Of a stretch of 64,000 nt of DNA, positions 61,299 to 64,000 are shown one piece after another. The notes under the pieces were generated by a model. The model saw only the letters and a program-made list of their open reading frames with translations. It searched no databases and was not told where the DNA came from. The stretch comes from Bacillus infantis NRRL B-14911 (GTDB lineage Bacteria > Bacillota > Bacilli > Bacillales > Cytobacillaceae): the NCBI RefSeq assembly GCF_000473245.1, contig NC_022524.1:2442501-2506500 (forward strand), in the 5' to 3' direction. Position 1 is the first letter of the stretch, and each line of letters begins with the position of its first letter. The translations under genes were made by a program, and so were the position numbers.

Positions 61299-62330
61299 AT
61301 GGAAAACTGGAGAAATATTTGGGTAAAGACTGGTGCGAAGCGGATCATCATTTTTGCGATCATCCTCTTGCTCCTTATTTCACTTCACAGCATGATCAAT
61401 ATCATCCTGCTGACCTTTATTTTTTCCTTTTTAATGGACCGGCTGACCACCCTGCTTACAGATAAATGGAACCTTAACCGGCCGCTGGTGGTAATGTTTT
61501 TATACCTGGTTTTAATCGGCGGCCTGACACTCGCGGCCATTAATTATTTGCCTGTCATTTCACGGGAAGTAACACAATTGATTGCCCAGCTGCAGGCGTT
61601 TTATCTGCATCCCCATGAAAATGGATTCATCAATTATATTGTATTGTTCATTGAACAAAATGATATTAACAAATATCTTGAGCAAGGATTTACATTTTTG
61701 CTGAAATATTTTACTGATATAAGCAAAATCGGCATGCAAGTGCTGATATCCCTGCTGCTCAGCCTGTTTTTCCTTCTTGAAAAGAAGAAACTGATTGATT
61801 TTACCTTAAAATTCAAGACAAGCAAAGTCGCTGCTTTTTATGATGAAATTGAATATTTTTCAAGAAAGTTCTCCATGACATTCGGAAAAGTCATTGAGGC
61901 TCAGTTTGTTATTGCCATTGTCAACTGCATCCTGACAACACTGGCTCTTTGGATCATGGACTTTCCTCAGCTGGTGGCCCTGTCATTAATGGTATTAGTC
62001 CTGGGTCTAATCCCTGTAGCTGGTGTCATTATCTCTATGATTCCGCTGACAATCATAGCCTATTCCATAGGCGGATTCATGCTCGTCGGCTATATCATCC
62101 TGGTCGTCATGGTCATTCATGCTATCGAAGCTTATATCCTTAATCCGAAGCTGATGTCTTCCAAAACAGAGCTTCCGGTTTTTTATACCTTCATTGTACT
62201 TATCTTCTCGGAGCATTTTTTCGGTATTTGGGGTCTGATCGTGGGTATACCTGTATTTATGTTTCTGTTGGATATATTGGGCGTCAAAGAAATTGCCCCA
62301 AAACAAACAAAGCAGGCCCGCGTCAGCTGA
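61299..62330 (+). CDS. AI-2E family (PerM-like) membrane transporter
   Basis: The 343-residue protein has the AI-2E/PerM layout: two or three N-terminal membrane segments, a soluble helical part (about residues 85-160), and a C-terminal set of five segments with PVAGVIISMIPLTIIAYSIG near 240 and NPKLMSSKTELP near 283. Relatives export autoinducer-2 or act as sodium/proton antiporters; the substrate here is unknown. The ATG follows GAGGGAGCACATGA. A palindrome lies in the leader and a terminator overlaps the 3' end. Confidence 0.88.
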   Translation: MENWRNIWVKTGAKRIIIFAIILLLLISLHSMINIILLTFIFSFLMDRLTTLLTDKWNLNRPLVVMFLYLVLIGGLTLAAINYLPVISREVTQLIAQLQAFYLHPHENGFINYIVLFIEQNDINKYLEQGFTFLLKYFTDISKIGMQVLISLLLSLFFLLEKKKLIDFTLKFKTSKVAAFYDEIEYFSRKFSMTFGKVIEAQFVIAIVNCILTTLALWIMDFPQLVALSLMVLVLGLIPVAGVIISMIPLTIIAYSIGGFMLVGYIILVVMVIHAIEAYILNPKLMSSKTELPVFYTFIVLIFSEHFFGIWGLIVGIPVFMFLLDILGVKEIAPKQTKQARVS

Positions 62331-62344
62331 CCTGCTTTGTTTCT
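62304..62344 (+). terminator. Terminator of the AI-2E family gene
   Basis: ACAAAGCAGG pairs with CCTGCTTTGT around a loop that contains the stop codon region, followed by TTCT. Confidence 0.78.
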
Positions 62345-62348
62345 GGAC

Positions 62349-62381
62349 AAAAAGGATGCACCTGAAGGCTGCATCCTTTTT
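62349..62381. terminator. Terminator of the CNNM/CBS gene
   Basis: AAAAAGGATGCA pairs with TGCATCCTTTTT, a 12-bp stem with T tracts in both directions, seven bases after the minus-strand stop codon. Confidence 0.9.
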
Positions 62382-62387
62382 GTCATG

Positions 62388-63680
62388 CTATGAAACTCTC
62401 TTTACTTCAATATACAGAACCTGGTGTCCGTCTTTTTCAGTAATTTTGAAAATAAATCCTTCTGCCTCTACTTCAGTTCCAATTTCAGCATCGAAATCCT
62501 GCGAAAGGACCCACCCGCCGATCGTATCGATATCATCACTCAACAGTTCAATTCCGAGAAGATCGTTTACGTCCTCAAGCAGCATTTTGGCATCAAGGAT
62601 ATACTCATCTTCCTTCACCTTCCGGATTTCAGGAACTTCATCGTCATCGAATTCATCCCTGATTTCCCCAACGATTTCTTCGAGTATATCTTCTACCGTA
62701 ACAAGTCCTGATGTTCCTCCATACTCATCCATAATGATTGCAATATGGGTACGTTCTTTCTGCATCTTTACCAGCAGATCATGAATCGGTATATTTTCAA
62801 TCACATGCATAACAGGTTTGACGAACTCGGCAAGTTCGTGGATTTTACCGTCATCCAGGATTTTTGCAGTGAGGAATTCCTTCACATTAACATAGCCGAT
62901 GATATGGTCTTTGTCTCCATTGACAACAGGATAGCGGGTATAATTCTCCTCTTCCACCGTCAGCATGATTTCTTCAAATTCATCCTCAATGCTGATCGTT
63001 ATCATTTCGGTGCGCGGCACCATGATTTCTTTTGCAACTCTTTCATCGAATTCAAAGATATTGTTGACATATTTCAGTTCGTTCTGGTTGATTTCACCGC
63101 TCTTATAGCTTTCTGACAAAAGCAGGCGGAGTTCTTCCTCTGAATGGGCAAGCTCATGCTCGGACGCAGGTTTCAGGCCAAAAAGTCCGACAAGCAAACG
63201 TGCTGACCCGTTAAGGAACCAGATGAAAGGATACATCAGACGGTAAAACCAGATGATGGGCCTCGCAAAGAGCAATGTGATTCTCTCAGCCTTTTGAATG
63301 GCAAGAGTCTTCGGGGCAAGCTCCCCTACGACAACATGCAGGAAAGTGGCAATAGCAAACGCAAAAGCCAGAGTCAGAATATGGGAAAGCGATTCGCTTA
63401 CTTGGAAATATTCAAGCACAGGGTGCAGGATCACTTCAAATGTCGATTCTCCCACCCAGCCGATGCCCAGTGCTGTCACGGTAATGCCGAGCTGGCAGGC
63501 AGAAAGATACTCATCAAGATGAGTCACGACTTTTTTTGCAGCCAGTGACCCGTTTTTCCCTTCTGCAATAAGCTGGTCAATCTTAGAAGATCTTACTTTA
63601 ACGATTGCAAATTCCGTCGCCACGAAAAAGGCGGTCAATGCAATTAAAATAGCAAAAATGATCAAGTTAATAGTGGTCAA
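62388..63680 (-). CDS. CNNM/CBS domain protein (TlyC/HlyC type hemolysin family, YhdP-like)
   Basis: The 430-residue protein has a DUF21/CNNM membrane domain (residues 1-190, four segments, with [20 protein letters not shown] near 54), a CBS pair (about 210-330, starting [13 protein letters not shown]) and a C-terminal CorC_HlyC domain (about 345-428). Relatives handle Mg2+ or other divalent cations; the hemolysin name is historical. The start is a TTG at 63680 behind GTAAGG, and that site is half of a hairpin (63687-63703). In B. subtilis the close relatives are YhdP, YrkA, YqhB and YugS. Confidence 0.9.
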   Translation of the reverse strand: MTTINLIIFAILIALTAFFVATEFAIVKVRSSKIDQLIAEGKNGSLAAKKVVTHLDEYLSACQLGITVTALGIGWVGESTFEVILHPVLEYFQVSESLSHILTLAFAFAIATFLHVVVGELAPKTLAIQKAERITLLFARPIIWFYRLMYPFIWFLNGSARLLVGLFGLKPASEHELAHSEEELRLLLSESYKSGEINQNELKYVNNIFEFDERVAKEIMVPRTEMITISIEDEFEEIMLTVEEENYTRYPVVNGDKDHIIGYVNVKEFLTAKILDDGKIHELAEFVKPVMHVIENIPIHDLLVKMQKERTHIAIIMDEYGGTSGLVTVEDILEEIVGEIRDEFDDDEVPEIRKVKEDEYILDAKMLLEDVNDLLGIELLSDDIDTIGGWVLSQDFDAEIGTEVEAEGFIFKITEKDGHQVLYIEVKRVS

Positions 63681-63686
63681 TGAATA

Positions 63687-63703
63687 GCCTTACAGAGTAA
63701 GGC
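63687..63703 (-). promoter_or_regulatory. Hairpin covering the ribosome binding site of the CNNM/CBS gene
   Basis: On the minus strand GCCTTAC-TCT-GTAAGGC forms a perfect 7-bp stem. Its 3' arm contains the only AAGG-type site suitably placed for the TTG start (six bases downstream). A further AGGAGGTG lies just upstream but is too far from any start codon. Confidence 0.5.
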
Positions 63704-63841
63704 GTACACCTCCTGGAAAATTAGGTTCATGACCGCTGCGTATCCCCTGTCAGTTGATCAGGCAAGTCAGGAGAAATATTTCTATTACTCATGTTTTTTA
63801 AGAACTTTTCAGGCGCTGGTGTTGCAGCAGCCTTCAATCCA

Positions 63842-64000
63842 TTACTTAAGCCGAATCCCGGCCAGGCTGCAGCGGCAATTCAATTTAGAACGTACAGGTT
63901 TCAGCAAACTAAATTTGGTGTAATAGTTTACAGAACCCCTTGCATCATAGGTTGCTGTTGAAAAGCCAAGCAGCTTTAATTGCTCGTTCCCAAATGAATC
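63842..64000 (-). CDS. Possible C-terminal fragment of a gene at the window edge
   Basis: A minus-strand frame open to the window edge ends at a TAA at 63842-63844 after 52 codons (reading ...KLLGFSTATYDARGSVNYY...). No family is recognised, and the end of the frame is basic and irregular, so it may be chance. The rest of the 63704-64000 stretch shows no supported gene on either strand. Confidence 0.2.
   Translation of the reverse strand, partial: DSFGNEQLKLLGFSTATYDARGSVNYYTKFSLLKPVRSKLNCRCSLAGIRLK

Noticed and set aside
63729-63923. 64-codon plus-strand frame near the right edge
   Set aside because: No ribosome binding site, composition not typical of a protein, no motif.

Overview
The window looks like chromosomal DNA of an aerobic, spore-forming Bacillaceae species (Bacillus, Cytobacillus or Mesobacillus type). 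The evidence is strong AGGAGG ribosome binding sites with frequent TTG and GTG starts, many U-tailed terminators, S-box (SAM-I) riboswitches, and Bacillus gene sets: des-desK-desR, nsrR/hmp, glcU-gdh, a cysH-type sulfur operon, amj, a KinB-like kinase and a SPOCS-like spore protein. I saw no rRNA, tRNA, prophage, IS element or CRISPR array. Species was not determined.

Layout. 1-13 kb: an ECF sigma/anti-sigma pair cut by the window edge, a DEAD-box helicase, a NUDIX hydrolase, the alternative lipid II flippase Amj, a GNAT enzyme, an amino acid permease, a 12-unit array of a 53-bp repeat, a DUF2161 nuclease-like gene, a bile-acid-symporter-type transporter, the divergent DUF1836 / hemolysin III pair, a repetitive protein, a DMT exporter and a YqcI protein. 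13.6-16.2 kb: a three-gene run of beta-propeller enzyme, helical-bundle protein and membrane protein. 16.2-18.1 kb: the nitric oxide module nsrR/hmp with its operator. 18.3-18.6 kb: two copies of a 108-bp non-coding repeat.

18.7-26.8 kb is a sulfate assimilation operon on the minus strand: S-box riboswitch, yezD, an internal terminator, cysH, cysP, sat, cysC, a siroheme sulfite reductase, a small DUF3906 protein, and three genes that make siroheme for that reductase. Sulfate uptake, activation, reduction and cofactor supply are thus in one transcript under SAM control. 26.9-33.8 kb holds an RDD protein and a SpoIIM-like membrane protein transcribed divergently, then a MoxR ATPase / DUF58 / DUF4350 / DUF4129 membrane-associated cluster.

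34-43.6 kb: a GNAT enzyme, a class B penicillin-binding protein, a second ECF sigma/anti-sigma pair, the cold-sensing desaturase system desR-desK-des with an apparent DesR operator, and glcU-gdh. 43.7-49.3 kb: several very small genes, a TetR repressor with two matching palindromes around a promoter, an orphan oligopeptide-binding lipoprotein preceded by two complete S-box riboswitches in tandem, a DUF3231 protein, and a six-unit array with an exact 20-bp period. 49.3-64 kb: an APH-type kinase, a KinB-like sensor kinase, a DnaD-like protein, a SPOCS-domain spore protein, an ABC exporter with divergent TetR regulator, a DUF1646 transporter, a P-loop kinase coupled to a 29-residue membrane peptide, NUDIX and VOC proteins, an AI-2E family transporter and a CNNM/CBS (TlyC type) protein.

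The most unusual features are non-coding: tandem SAM riboswitches before an orphan binding protein, a 53-bp stem-forming repeat array, and several intergenic arrays with periods of exactly 20 or 21 bp (close to two helical turns). All functions are inferred by reading the sequence; no database search or folding was run.
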